A stretch of 46,786 nucleotides of DNA from positions 1 through 46,786 of the forward strand of contig JAFEAB010000045.1 of assembly GCA_018266615.1 (NCBI GenBank). The letters run 5' to 3'. Source of the stretch: Bacteroidota bacterium. Its GTDB lineage: Bacteria > Bacteroidota > Bacteroidia > Chitinophagales > Chitinophagaceae. Below the pieces are notes generated by a model that worked only from the letters and a program-made list of their open reading frames with translations, did not search any database and had not been told where the DNA came from. The first letter of the stretch is position 1. Every line of letters begins with the position of its first letter. Below, piece after piece: positions 17,948-25,518 of this stretch. A program made the translations under genes and the position numbers.

Positions 17948-18462
17948 TCGCGAATATTCGATTTTTTAAATACCGGAACGGTACTACAAGGCTCCCCATA
18001 CATAATACTTTTTACTACCGGACGAAGCTTATCCGTTACTGAAACATAGGCTGTTGCAGGAATTTTCTTTTCTCCGCAGCCTTTGATTACAACACGCTTA
18101 TCCAAATACAGGGAAGGGTCAATTTTATCAATTTCCCGGAGAATAATTAATTCAACAGCCTGTTCTTCGTTTAATAATAAGGATTCCCTGGCTATTCCGT
18201 TAAGCGCGCTGGAAACCAACATATAAGCCCAAACCGGAATGATGGCATCGGCGCTGCAACCAATCAGCGCTATTTTATCCTTAAAGCGGGAGAGGTCGGC
18301 TGTTTTAAGCGATTGCCTGAAATCCTTTTCTTTTAATATTAAACCCATAAACAGGTACTCCTTCATATCGAAAATTTCAAATGCCTGTTTGGGATAATAC
18401 ATTTCCAGATCCAGGGTTATTATACCGCTTTCCGCAACTTTATTAATAATCATTTCTGCCAT
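17944..18462 (-). CDS. DUF2480 family protein
   Basis: A 172-residue protein matching the Bacteroidota-specific DUF2480 family as I remember it: the N-terminal NKVAESGIITLDLE, a central GLILKEKDFRQSL, the block IGCSADAIIPVWAYMLV, KGCGEKKIPATAYV, and a closing SIMYGEPCSTVPVFKK. Three conserved Cys positions (GCSAD, KGCG, EPCST) could bind metal, though this has not been shown to my knowledge. It lies downstream of the parvulin gene on the same strand but is separated from it by a terminator. The molecular function is unknown. Confidence 0.85.
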   Translation of the reverse strand: MAEMIINKVAESGIITLDLEMYYPKQAFEIFDMKEYLFMGLILKEKDFRQSLKTADLSRFKDKIALIGCSADAIIPVWAYMLVSSALNGIARESLLLNEEQAVELIILREIDKIDPSLYLDKRVVIKGCGEKKIPATAYVSVTDKLRPVVKSIMYGEPCSTVPVFKKSNIRD

Positions 18463-18476
18463 AACCTATTTAAACA

Positions 18477-18508
18477 AAAATGCCGGCACCTTGTTTGGCC
18501 GGCATTTT
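18477..18508 (-). terminator. Terminator after the parvulin gene
   Basis: A perfect 11-bp inverted repeat, AAAATGCCGGC (18477-18487) with GCCGGCATTTT (18498-18508), with A/T runs on both flanks so it can work in either direction. It sits just past the stop of the minus-strand peptidyl-prolyl isomerase gene. Confidence 0.85.
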
Positions 18509-18524
18509 CAAATTTTAGATTTCG

Positions 18525-20651
18525 TTAGAAGAATTTACTCCGGTTGTCCTTTATTTCTGCCATATTCTTTAACCCTTCATACCAGTTTCCAACCTGCCCG
18601 CGCATCATATTCAATTTTGAGATGGCCTGTTTCTTCAAGACATCCGGGCTCAATGCGGGTTTAGAAAGGATGCTGTTTACCTTTAAAACATAAACGCCAT
18701 TTGCTCCGCCAAATGCGGGGGATGGCTTCTGTTGGTAGGATTTATTAAATGAGGCACCAATTACTTTCGGTTCAACCCCGAGGCCGTTAATTACCTGGCT
18801 GGCCAGGGTAAGGGTAGAATCTGCTCCGGCCTCCTGAATGCTTTTCCCATACGCTGCGGCGGCGGCATCAAGGGTTGGGTTCTCCCCGATCTTCTTAATG
18901 ATGAGGTCCGTCTTTTTTTCTTTCATAATAATAGCTTCTGCTCCCGGGCGGGCCGTAGCCGCATCTTGTAATCCTTCTTTATATATTTTATCAACAGTAG
19001 CTACAATAAAATTATCTCCTACCGTAAGCGGATCGCTTACCTCTCCTATCTTGGCCTTAAATGCCCAGCTCACTAAACTGCGGGCATCTTGTAAACCGGG
19101 TATATTAAAATCATTTTCTTTAATCAGGCTGGGGACCTCCGTGAGGTGGAGACCATTTTGAGCCAGAAACTTTTCGAGCCCGGCTTTATTTCCTGTACCG
19201 GCTGCCTTGGTAGCTTCCAGGCTGGCCGCATTGATGGTAACATCGCTGGGGATTATTTCCTTTCCTACAAAAGCAATTTTATACGCCGGGCTGGTACCTT
19301 TTTGCCCGGTTATATCAATTACATGGTATCCAAACGTAGTTTTTACCACTTTTTTCGCTCCAACCGGATTGTTGAAACAAAACTCATTAAACTCCGGAAC
19401 CATCGCTCCATTGGCAAAATAACCAAGGTCGCCCCCTTTTATTTTGCTTCCCAGATCCGTAGAGAATTGTTGGGCAAGTGCAGTAAAATCTGAACCCGCC
19501 TGTATTGCTGTAAGCAGGCTGTCGGCCAGTTTTTTTGCAGCAGAATCAGAGCGGATTTCCTGCCCCGTCTGCCGGTCAACTGAAGGAATTAATATATGGC
19601 GGGCACGAACACTATCGGGTAACATTTTTACATCCACCACCTTGGCAATGGCATAACTTTTTGTGGCCGGATCTACATAAGGGCCAAATACTTTTCCTTT
19701 TCCCATTGCGATAATTGTGTCGATATGTGGATTATTGAATTGGTTTTTCGTTTGATACTGGTCGTTATATTCAATCGTGGACCCGTTCTTTAAAACAAAA
19801 TTCGCCGGAACTGAATCTGTCTCAAACGGAACAACCAGGTCGGCCACCAATTGTTTAATCTTCGCACTGTCATCCGGGCTTGGGTTTTGACTGAATGAAG
19901 CATAAGAAATCATCCTGCCTGCATCCTGTTTAAATAAACCCGGGTGTTTTTTCACATAGGCATTTACATCATCGTCTGTTACCTTAACCGTACTATCGGA
20001 TATTACATTGTAAGGAATATTTACATAGCTTATTTGTGAAAAGTTGTTTGCTTCGCTATTATCCTTTTCCTGCATCCAGGTGGGATAATAAACGCTGGAG
20101 CTAATTAAGGCGGAGTATTTACCAACCACCGAATTAAGACGAAGCGGGTCTACAATCTGGGCATTAATCATATCCCGTTGGTCTCCCTTCGATTTCTTAA
20201 TATTATTAAGCGCTGTTTGTGCTTTGGTAATATCCAGTTTGCCGGTTGCAGGATCTACCATTCCCTGTTCCTGCATCAGCGGATTGGAGGGGTCGCTGCT
20301 GAGTAAGGCTTGCGAAAGTTCGGCAGAAGTAAAATTAATACCCAGTTTGCCGGCTTCCGATTCAAATATCTTTTCCGCTACAATCTGGTTCCATACCTGT
20401 TCACGAATCTGATCGGTCTGGGAACCGGTAGCCCGCTGGCCATTCCTGGCTTCCATTTCATCAAACCGTTTATTAAAATAATTGAGGTCAATGTTTTCAC
20501 CATCCACTTTTCCAATCTTAGTAGACATTGAACCAAACAACCCTCCTGCGCCCTGCCTGGCATCCATAAGTATAAAGCCTATAAGGCTCAGGGCAATTAC
20601 AATAATTACAATTACTGCTCCTTTCTCCCTGATGGTTTGTATAATTTGCAT
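18525..20651 (-). CDS. Membrane-anchored peptidylprolyl isomerase (PpiD/SurA-like)
   Basis: A 708-residue periplasmic folding factor with one N-terminal membrane anchor (about 11-29, GAVIVIIVIALSLIGFILM). A SurA_N/PpiD-type chaperone region follows (EARNGQRATGSQTDQIREQVWNQIVAEKIFESEAGKLGI type). The parvulin PpiC domain spans about 345-447 (RARHILIPS, GGDLGYF, GAMVPEFNEFCF, TTFGYHVIDI). A second, more diverged parvulin-like section and a C-terminal helix follow. The layout matches PpiD, which assists proteins emerging from the Sec translocon. Its promoter must lie in the large non-coding gap shared with nadA. Confidence 0.92.
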   Translation of the reverse strand: MQIIQTIREKGAVIVIIVIALSLIGFILMDARQGAGGLFGSMSTKIGKVDGENIDLNYFNKRFDEMEARNGQRATGSQTDQIREQVWNQIVAEKIFESEAGKLGINFTSAELSQALLSSDPSNPLMQEQGMVDPATGKLDITKAQTALNNIKKSKGDQRDMINAQIVDPLRLNSVVGKYSALISSSVYYPTWMQEKDNSEANNFSQISYVNIPYNVISDSTVKVTDDDVNAYVKKHPGLFKQDAGRMISYASFSQNPSPDDSAKIKQLVADLVVPFETDSVPANFVLKNGSTIEYNDQYQTKNQFNNPHIDTIIAMGKGKVFGPYVDPATKSYAIAKVVDVKMLPDSVRARHILIPSVDRQTGQEIRSDSAAKKLADSLLTAIQAGSDFTALAQQFSTDLGSKIKGGDLGYFANGAMVPEFNEFCFNNPVGAKKVVKTTFGYHVIDITGQKGTSPAYKIAFVGKEIIPSDVTINAASLEATKAAGTGNKAGLEKFLAQNGLHLTEVPSLIKENDFNIPGLQDARSLVSWAFKAKIGEVSDPLTVGDNFIVATVDKIYKEGLQDAATARPGAEAIIMKEKKTDLIIKKIGENPTLDAAAAAYGKSIQEAGADSTLTLASQVINGLGVEPKVIGASFNKSYQQKPSPAFGGANGVYVLKVNSILSKPALSPDVLKKQAISKLNMMRGQVGNWYEGLKNMAEIKDNRSKFF

Positions 20652-20699
20652 CTGCTATAAAGAAATTTTTGGACGGCAAAAATAGGGTAAAAATGAATA

Positions 20700-21175
20700 T
20701 TAACAAATTGTGGAAAAACCCTAAAAATCAGAATGGATAAGCTATTTATAAAGAATTTTACCTTTTTGGATTAATTGGAATAAATTTTTAGCTCCTTGTA
20801 TTTTCACATCCTGCCTTAATAAGTATAAAAACATGTGGAAAGGGCCGATTTTTAAATTTTTTATTGAGGATAAATAAGGAAAACTTCTCCTTGGAGTTTT
20901 CCCCATTTATTACATCCCGAAAGGCTGTTAACTCCCCCAATTACATATTCACATTCTTTCCTTTTCCATAAATGAAATTTCTTTTCCACCCGGTTTATTA
21001 TCCACCTATGTTAATTAAAAAGATTAGGCTACCAGTAAGAGGAATTTAAATGCAGTATCAGCGAATAAATAGAATATAACTCAATCCTGTTGATAACAGG
21101 TGGAAAGCCTGTGAGTTAGTTGATTGTTTTAATTTTGCAAGTCGGATAAAATTTTTCTTTCCACCTATTCACCAT
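20700..21175. other. Candidate chromosomal replication origin (DnaA-box cluster)
   Basis: The 562-base gap 20652-21213 holds no gene and is AT-rich. Against the DnaA-box consensus TTWTNCACA it has one exact match on the minus strand (20709-20717) and five 8/9 matches: 20834-20842 (-), 20800-20808 (+), 20945-20953 (+), 20982-20990 (+) and 20998-21006 (+). Two weaker sites, 21099-21107 (-) and 21157-21165 (+), share the core TTTCCACC. A perfect inverted repeat CCTGTT-GAT-AACAGG abuts one site, and T-rich tracts such as 20850-20863 could be an unwinding element. Origin function is inference; shared regulation of nadA is the main alternative. Confidence 0.5.
21130..21137 (+). promoter_or_regulatory. 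Candidate -7 box TAATTTTG for nadA
   Basis: An exact match to TAnnTTTG, 76 bases before the nadA ATG, inside the non-coding gap. Confidence 0.4.
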
Positions 21176-21213
21176 CCTAATAGTAATAGGCTTTTTAAAT
21201 AAATATATTATTA

Positions 21214-22224
21214 ATGAATACTACAGCAGATATTAACAAAGAAAAATTAATTGCGGAAAAAGGTTTTTTAGATATTGAGGTAGATCCTACGCTGGATTTA
21301 TTTGCTGAGATTGAAAAATTGAAAAAGGAGAAGAAGGCCTTATTAATTGCTCATTATTACCAGGAACCCGATATTCAGGATGTGGCAGATTTTATTGGGG
21401 ATAGCCTGGGGTTATCCCAAAAAGCCGCCAGTACCGATGCGGATATGATTGTTTTCGCCGGCGTTCACTTTATGGCGGAAACCGCAAAGATTTTAAACCC
21501 CGGAAAAAAAGTTCTCCTTCCCGATTTGAATGCGGGTTGTTCCCTGGCTAATTCTGCTCCTCCAGAATTATTTAAGGCCTTTAAGGATAAACACCCCGAT
21601 CATATTGTTATTACCTATATTAATTGCAGCGCCGAAATAAAGGCATTGAGCGATATTATTTGCACCTCCTCCAATGCTCAAAAAATCATTGAAAGTCTCC
21701 CGGCTGATCAACCTATCATTTTTGCGCCCGACAGGAACCTTGGGGCTTATTTAAGTAAAAAAACGGGTAGAAATATGGTGCTATGGAACGGATCCTGCCA
21801 GGTACATGAAATATTCAGCCTCGAGAAGATTACAAAGCTTAAAATTCGGTACCCTAAAGCAAAAGTGATTGCGCACCCGGAATGTGAAGAACCTGTTTTA
21901 CGGATGGCTGATTTTATTGGAAGCACAGCGGGCTTATTAAAATTCACCAGGGAAAATCCGGCTGATACATTTATTGTGGTGACGGAAAATGGGATCCTGC
22001 ATCAAATGCAGAAAGCCAGTCCGGAGAAGACATTTATTCCGGCTCCTCCCGAAAACTCCTGTGCCTGTAACGACTGTCCCTACATGAAATTAAATACCCT
22101 GGAGAAGCTCTATTTATGTATGAAATATGAATTACCGGAAATTCGAATGGATGAAAAATTGAGGTTGGCTGCTAAAAAACCGATTGATCGGATGTTGGAG
22201 ATTAGTGCGAAGTACGGGTTATAG
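21214..22224 (+). CDS. nadA: Quinolinate synthase
   Basis: A 336-residue 4Fe-4S enzyme that condenses iminoaspartate with dihydroxyacetone phosphate to quinolinate in de novo NAD synthesis. The internal triplicated layout is clear, with [29 protein letters not shown] at the front. Cluster cysteines are visible in [16 protein letters not shown] and the C-terminal [10 protein letters not shown] block, and HPECEEPV is present. Substrate residues appear in [22 protein letters not shown]. nadB and nadC are not in the window, but nadD (a later NAD step) is 1.3 kb away on the other strand. Confidence 0.97.
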   Translation: MNTTADINKEKLIAEKGFLDIEVDPTLDLFAEIEKLKKEKKALLIAHYYQEPDIQDVADFIGDSLGLSQKAASTDADMIVFAGVHFMAETAKILNPGKKVLLPDLNAGCSLANSAPPELFKAFKDKHPDHIVITYINCSAEIKALSDIICTSSNAQKIIESLPADQPIIFAPDRNLGAYLSKKTGRNMVLWNGSCQVHEIFSLEKITKLKIRYPKAKVIAHPECEEPVLRMADFIGSTAGLLKFTRENPADTFIVVTENGILHQMQKASPEKTFIPAPPENSCACNDCPYMKLNTLEKLYLCMKYELPEIRMDEKLRLAAKKPIDRMLEISAKYGL

Positions 22225-22239
22225 GTCTATTTTTTTATT

Positions 22240-23568
22240 TTGGATGCGGAAAATAACCTTTTCCTAATTAGAATCCTGATTTTAAACTCATTTTTACGTT
22301 ACCTTCCATCTGCGTTAATTGTATTGTATTTATTACGACATATTCCCTTTTTAAAATCTGTTTTTTTTTACAGCATTTCCGCCTTTGGTGGCCCTCAGGG
22401 TCACTTAGGCATGATGTTGAAATCATTTGTGCATAAACGCCGGGATATTACGGAAGATGAGTTGATGGAATATAATTCGTTTTGTCAGTTATTGCCCGGG
22501 GCATCCTCCACTCAAATTGTTACCCTGATAGGATATAAACGAGGTGGTGTTCCTTTAGCCGTTCTCACTTTACTTATTTGGATTTTTCCCGCTTGCAGCA
22601 TCATGGGAATCCTTTCTTTCTTTGTTGTTAGCCATGCTGTAGATCTGGCAAACGGGCCGTTGAAATTTATTGAATCACTCGCTATTGGTTTTCTTTTTTA
22701 TGCGGCGGTCAGGATTTTTGGCATCTCCATCCGGAATTTAATCACGTTTATATTGATGGTGGTTTCGATGCTTGTTACCTACCTTTTATTTAAAACACCC
22801 TGGGTATTTCCGGTTATGATTTTACTGGGTGGCGCCATTACCAATATCAGCAGTAAACGGATTCCCGAGCGGGAAGTGATTAAACCCAAACATATTCGTT
22901 GGACTAATATCTGGTTATTTGTATTGATTTTTGCGGTGGCCGGAATATTAAGTGAAACGGCGCGGAAAAATAAATGGGATGACCGGCATGCCTTTAACCT
23001 TTTTGAAAATTTTTACCGGTTTGGAAGTTTTGTTTTTGGCGGAGGTGATGTGTTACTTCCTATGATGCTCGATCAGTATGTAGCCAGGCCTAATTCGGAT
23101 AACAGCATAAAAAATCCGGGTGCTATCAAACTAACCAAAAACGACTTATTAACGGGTTACGGCATAGTGCGGGCTATTCCCGGGCCTACATTTTCGGTTG
23201 GCTCATTTGTGGGCGGGCTGGCTTTAAAGAAGGAAGGGAAATGGATGCAGGCATTGGGCTGCGTCATTGGCTCCGTTGCTTTATTCCTTCCGAGTGCTTT
23301 GCTGGTTTTATTTTTTTTTCCGGTGTGGACCAACTTAAAAAAATATGTAGTGGTTTACCGCGCCATGGAGGGTATTAATGCGGTGGTGGCCGGATTTATG
23401 TGGGCGGCGCTGTTGTATCTCTTTACGGATTTACACCCGTATTCCAACGGAGTTCTGGGTTGGATTAATATCAGCATAATTGGCCTGGTTTTTATCCTGC
23501 TCCGATTTACGCGATTACCCGCCCCCGTTATCGTTTTAACTGTCCTGCTCCTGGGTTTGATTTTCTGA
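22240..23568 (+). CDS. chrA: Chromate transporter family protein (two CHR domains)
   Basis: A 442-residue, about 10-12 helix membrane protein with two CHR halves. The first half has [11 protein letters not shown] and [19 protein letters not shown]; the second has [11 protein letters not shown] and [14 protein letters not shown], the paired GGP/LPGP signatures of the CHR family. Family members export chromate, sometimes with sulfate. The start is a TTG, because no in-frame ATG precedes the first conserved block; it is 15 bases past the nadA stop. The 3' end overlaps convergent nadD by 33 bases. Its position behind nadA suggests read-through. Confidence 0.9.
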   Translation: MDAENNLFLIRILILNSFLRYLPSALIVLYLLRHIPFLKSVFFYSISAFGGPQGHLGMMLKSFVHKRRDITEDELMEYNSFCQLLPGASSTQIVTLIGYKRGGVPLAVLTLLIWIFPACSIMGILSFFVVSHAVDLANGPLKFIESLAIGFLFYAAVRIFGISIRNLITFILMVVSMLVTYLLFKTPWVFPVMILLGGAITNISSKRIPEREVIKPKHIRWTNIWLFVLIFAVAGILSETARKNKWDDRHAFNLFENFYRFGSFVFGGGDVLLPMMLDQYVARPNSDNSIKNPGAIKLTKNDLLTGYGIVRAIPGPTFSVGSFVGGLALKKEGKWMQALGCVIGSVALFLPSALLVLFFFPVWTNLKKYVVVYRAMEGINAVVAGFMWAALLYLFTDLHPYSNGVLGWINISIIGLVFILLRFTRLPAPVIVLTVLLLGLIF

Positions 23569-24141
23569 ATTGGAAAAATAATACAAATTTGTTTCAATAG
23601 CCACTCTTACCGTTTCGGGCACTAAATACCGGATGGATTTCCGCTCCCGTATTAACTTACGTATATGGGTAGACGAAATTTCTATTAAAGGCGATTGGGT
23701 TAAATGGATATTTGCCCCATAGGTATCCTTCACATCATATCCTTTACGGGGATATATAAGGATGCGATGATTTTGAATGATATAAGGGGCGTTTTTCCAT
23801 TTGGGTAGGTTTTGAAAACTATCACTACCCAGTATTATAGAGAATTGATGAGATGGATACTTTTCTTTCAGATAGGCCAGGGTGTTTACTGTATAAGATG
23901 GTTTAGGGAGTTTAAATTCAATATTACTCGCTTTTAAGCGGGAATCTCCCTCTATCGCTTCCTGTAGAAGGAATAGGCGGTGATTTTCATTTAATAAGGA
24001 TCCAATTTTCTTGAAAGGGTTTTGCGGAGATACCACAAACCACAACTCCTGCACTAATCCGGCCTGGATTATTTCAGAAGCCACAATAAGATGCCCATGA
24101 TGTATAGGGTTAAATGATCCAAAGAAAAGGCCTACCTCCAT
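23536..24141 (-). CDS. nadD: Nicotinate-nucleotide adenylyltransferase
   Basis: A 201-residue nucleotidyltransferase that adenylylates nicotinate mononucleotide, the penultimate step to NAD. The nucleotide-binding motif [11 protein letters not shown] is at residues 8-18 and the second signature [10 protein letters not shown] is near the C-terminus (about 163-172). The central [14 protein letters not shown] block is typical of NadD rather than PpaT/CoaD. It lies 3 bases downstream of feoA on the minus strand, so the two share a transcript. Confidence 0.95.
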   Translation of the reverse strand: MEVGLFFGSFNPIHHGHLIVASEIIQAGLVQELWFVVSPQNPFKKIGSLLNENHRLFLLQEAIEGDSRLKASNIEFKLPKPSYTVNTLAYLKEKYPSHQFSIILGSDSFQNLPKWKNAPYIIQNHRILIYPRKGYDVKDTYGANIHLTQSPLIEISSTHIRKLIRERKSIRYLVPETVRVAIETNLYYFSNSENQTQEQDS

Positions 24142-24144
24142 ATT

Positions 24145-24372
24145 TTAAAGATCGGAAACTAAAATATGTTGTGCTTCATTTAATCGTAGGCTAAGTCGGT
24201 AACCAGCAACAGAAATTGAAATTGGATCTTTAAGCGGAGCGATTTGTTCCACGGTGATTTTTTCCCCAGGCAAGCAGCCCATCTCCATTAATTTCAAAAA
24301 GATATCATCCGCAGCAAATGAATCAATAACCACCGTTTCACCAATCCCCACTTCCGATAATTTCTTTTTCAT
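24145..24372 (-). CDS. feoA: FeoA domain protein
   Basis: A 75-residue SH3-like FeoA domain protein. Typical features are the LSEVGIGETVVIDSF start, LKLMEMGCLPGEKITV and the closing SLRLNEAQHILV. FeoA partners the Fe2+ transporter FeoB, but no feoB is in the window and the next gene is nadD. The protein may regulate a distant FeoB or have another role. It is divergent from ybeY with a 63-base gap. Confidence 0.9.
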   Translation of the reverse strand: MKKKLSEVGIGETVVIDSFAADDIFLKLMEMGCLPGEKITVEQIAPLKDPISISVAGYRLSLRLNEAQHILVSDL

Positions 24373-24435
24373 TCTTTGTTTTATTTTGTAAAACTATCCC
24401 AAAATAAAGTGTAAAAAATTCGGGAGTTAAAAATC

Positions 24436-24846
24436 ATGGAAATTCAATTCTTTAATGCGCCCCCCCTGCTTCGGTCCCGAACCCGGCTCAAAGGGTTTAT
24501 TACTAACATTTTTAAAGGACATAAGGTTAACAGAGACCGCCTTAATATTATTTTCTGTTCTGATAATGAACTACTTATGATCAATAAAGAATTCCTAAAT
24601 CACGATTATTTTACCGATATTATCACTTTTGATTTTCCTCAGGAAACGAACCCATTCTCCGAAATTTATATAAGCATCGACCGGGTTAAAAATAATGCGA
24701 AGAATTTGGGGGTTAGTTCAACGGCTGAAATTCACCGGGTAATATTCCATGGAGTATTACATATTCTTGGGTTTTTGGATAACTCAACTATCGAAAAAAA
24801 TAGAATGACAAGGGAAGAAGATAAACTCCTAAAGGCCTATTTTTAG
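24436..24846 (+). CDS. ybeY: Endoribonuclease YbeY (rRNA maturation)
   Basis: A 136-residue metal-dependent endoribonuclease involved in 16S rRNA 3' maturation and ribosome quality control. The signature is FHGVLHILGFLDN (about 109-121), with the first two His ligands of HGxLH kept. The third His of the canonical GYDH is Asn or absent here; as I recall, Bacteroidota YbeY proteins commonly diverge at this point. NKEFLNHDYFTDIITFDFP is the other conserved block (TDVLSFP in others). Its conserved partner mnmG is downstream but is separated by the HNH-like gene. Confidence 0.93.
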   Translation: MEIQFFNAPPLLRSRTRLKGFITNIFKGHKVNRDRLNIIFCSDNELLMINKEFLNHDYFTDIITFDFPQETNPFSEIYISIDRVKNNAKNLGVSSTAEIHRVIFHGVLHILGFLDNSTIEKNRMTREEDKLLKAYF

Positions 24847-24919
24847 TTCCACGTAAAACAGTTTCACAGAGAAACAGTATTTTCAATTGTTCCACGTAAA
24901 ACAGTTTCTATATGAAACA
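24845..24919. repeat. Two direct repeats containing parS-like sequence
   Basis: Two 31-base units start 43 bases apart (24846-24876 and 24889-24919). Each reads GTTCCACGTAAAACA, then GTTTC, five variable bases, then GAAACA. The segment 24888-24903 differs from the ParB-binding parS consensus TGTTNCACGTGAAACA at one position (G to A in CACGTG); the copy at 24845-24860 differs at two. The second unit contains the ATG (24912) of the HNH-like gene within its GTTTC-GAAAC inverted repeat. Repeats are directly seen; the parS role is inference. Confidence 0.65.
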
Positions 24920-25484
24920 TAAAATTTCCACTGCAAAGAGAAAGTGGCAGGTGGCCCTCCGGAGATATGTTGTAGAGAAGCAGCCCTCCATGGAGTATGC
25001 TCCATACTTTGGGATAGACATTGAAGGATTTAGGAGGTGGATCCAGGCTCAGTTTCCAGGAGAAATTAGTTGGGAGGATTTTGGAAAGTTTTGGCAATTA
25101 GAGCACATCATTCCACTTCAATATTTTGATCTTTCGAGTGAGGACGACCTTCGCCTATGCTGGCATTTTACCAATATCCAGGTTGGCCCTACAGGAGATG
25201 GTGAACCCCGGGTTAATCCAATAAGTATTATTCAGGCAAAGGCTTATTTCACCAGTCTTTTAAAGTCGGGAGTAAATAGGGTTACTGATATGGTTAAATG
25301 GCTTGATGTTCATGAACAGAGGGCCAACTCATCTTTTAAGGAAAGGAGCTTTTCTCTGGAGCCCTTATCTCAACGGCTAAATGAAATAGAAAACCTGGAT
25401 GCGCAAGACCTATTCCGTATAAATAAGGGGCTCGACCTGAATGAGTTACTAGCCGAAAAAAAAATATTCCAACGGTTTAACTAA
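24912..25484 (+). CDS. HNH endonuclease-like protein
   Basis: A 190-residue protein with an HNH-type core of the phage-associated style: YFGIDIEGFRRWIQAQFPG, then WEDFGKFWQLEHIIPLQYFDLSSEDDLRLCWHFTNIQV. The EHIIPL block matches DHIIPL, and HFTNIQ matches HYTNLQ of that family, which supplies the metal-binding His and Asn. The first 25 residues are basic (KHKISTAKRKWQVALRR). A helical C-terminal tail (about 110-190) has no recognised domain. It sits between ybeY and mnmG, and its start codon lies inside a duplicated parS-like element. Nuclease activity is likely but unproven, and the biological role is unknown. Confidence 0.7.
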   Translation: MKHKISTAKRKWQVALRRYVVEKQPSMEYAPYFGIDIEGFRRWIQAQFPGEISWEDFGKFWQLEHIIPLQYFDLSSEDDLRLCWHFTNIQVGPTGDGEPRVNPISIIQAKAYFTSLLKSGVNRVTDMVKWLDVHEQRANSSFKERSFSLEPLSQRLNEIENLDAQDLFRINKGLDLNELLAEKKIFQRFN

Positions 25485-25504
25485 AACCTGATTTCTTGCA
25501 TTCT

Positions 25505-25512
25505 TACCTTTG
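25505..25512 (+). promoter_or_regulatory. Candidate -7 box TACCTTTG for mnmG
   Basis: An exact match to TAnnTTTG ending 6 bases before the mnmG ATG. If used, the message would be leaderless or nearly so. Confidence 0.45.
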
Positions 25513-25518
25513 CTCCCT

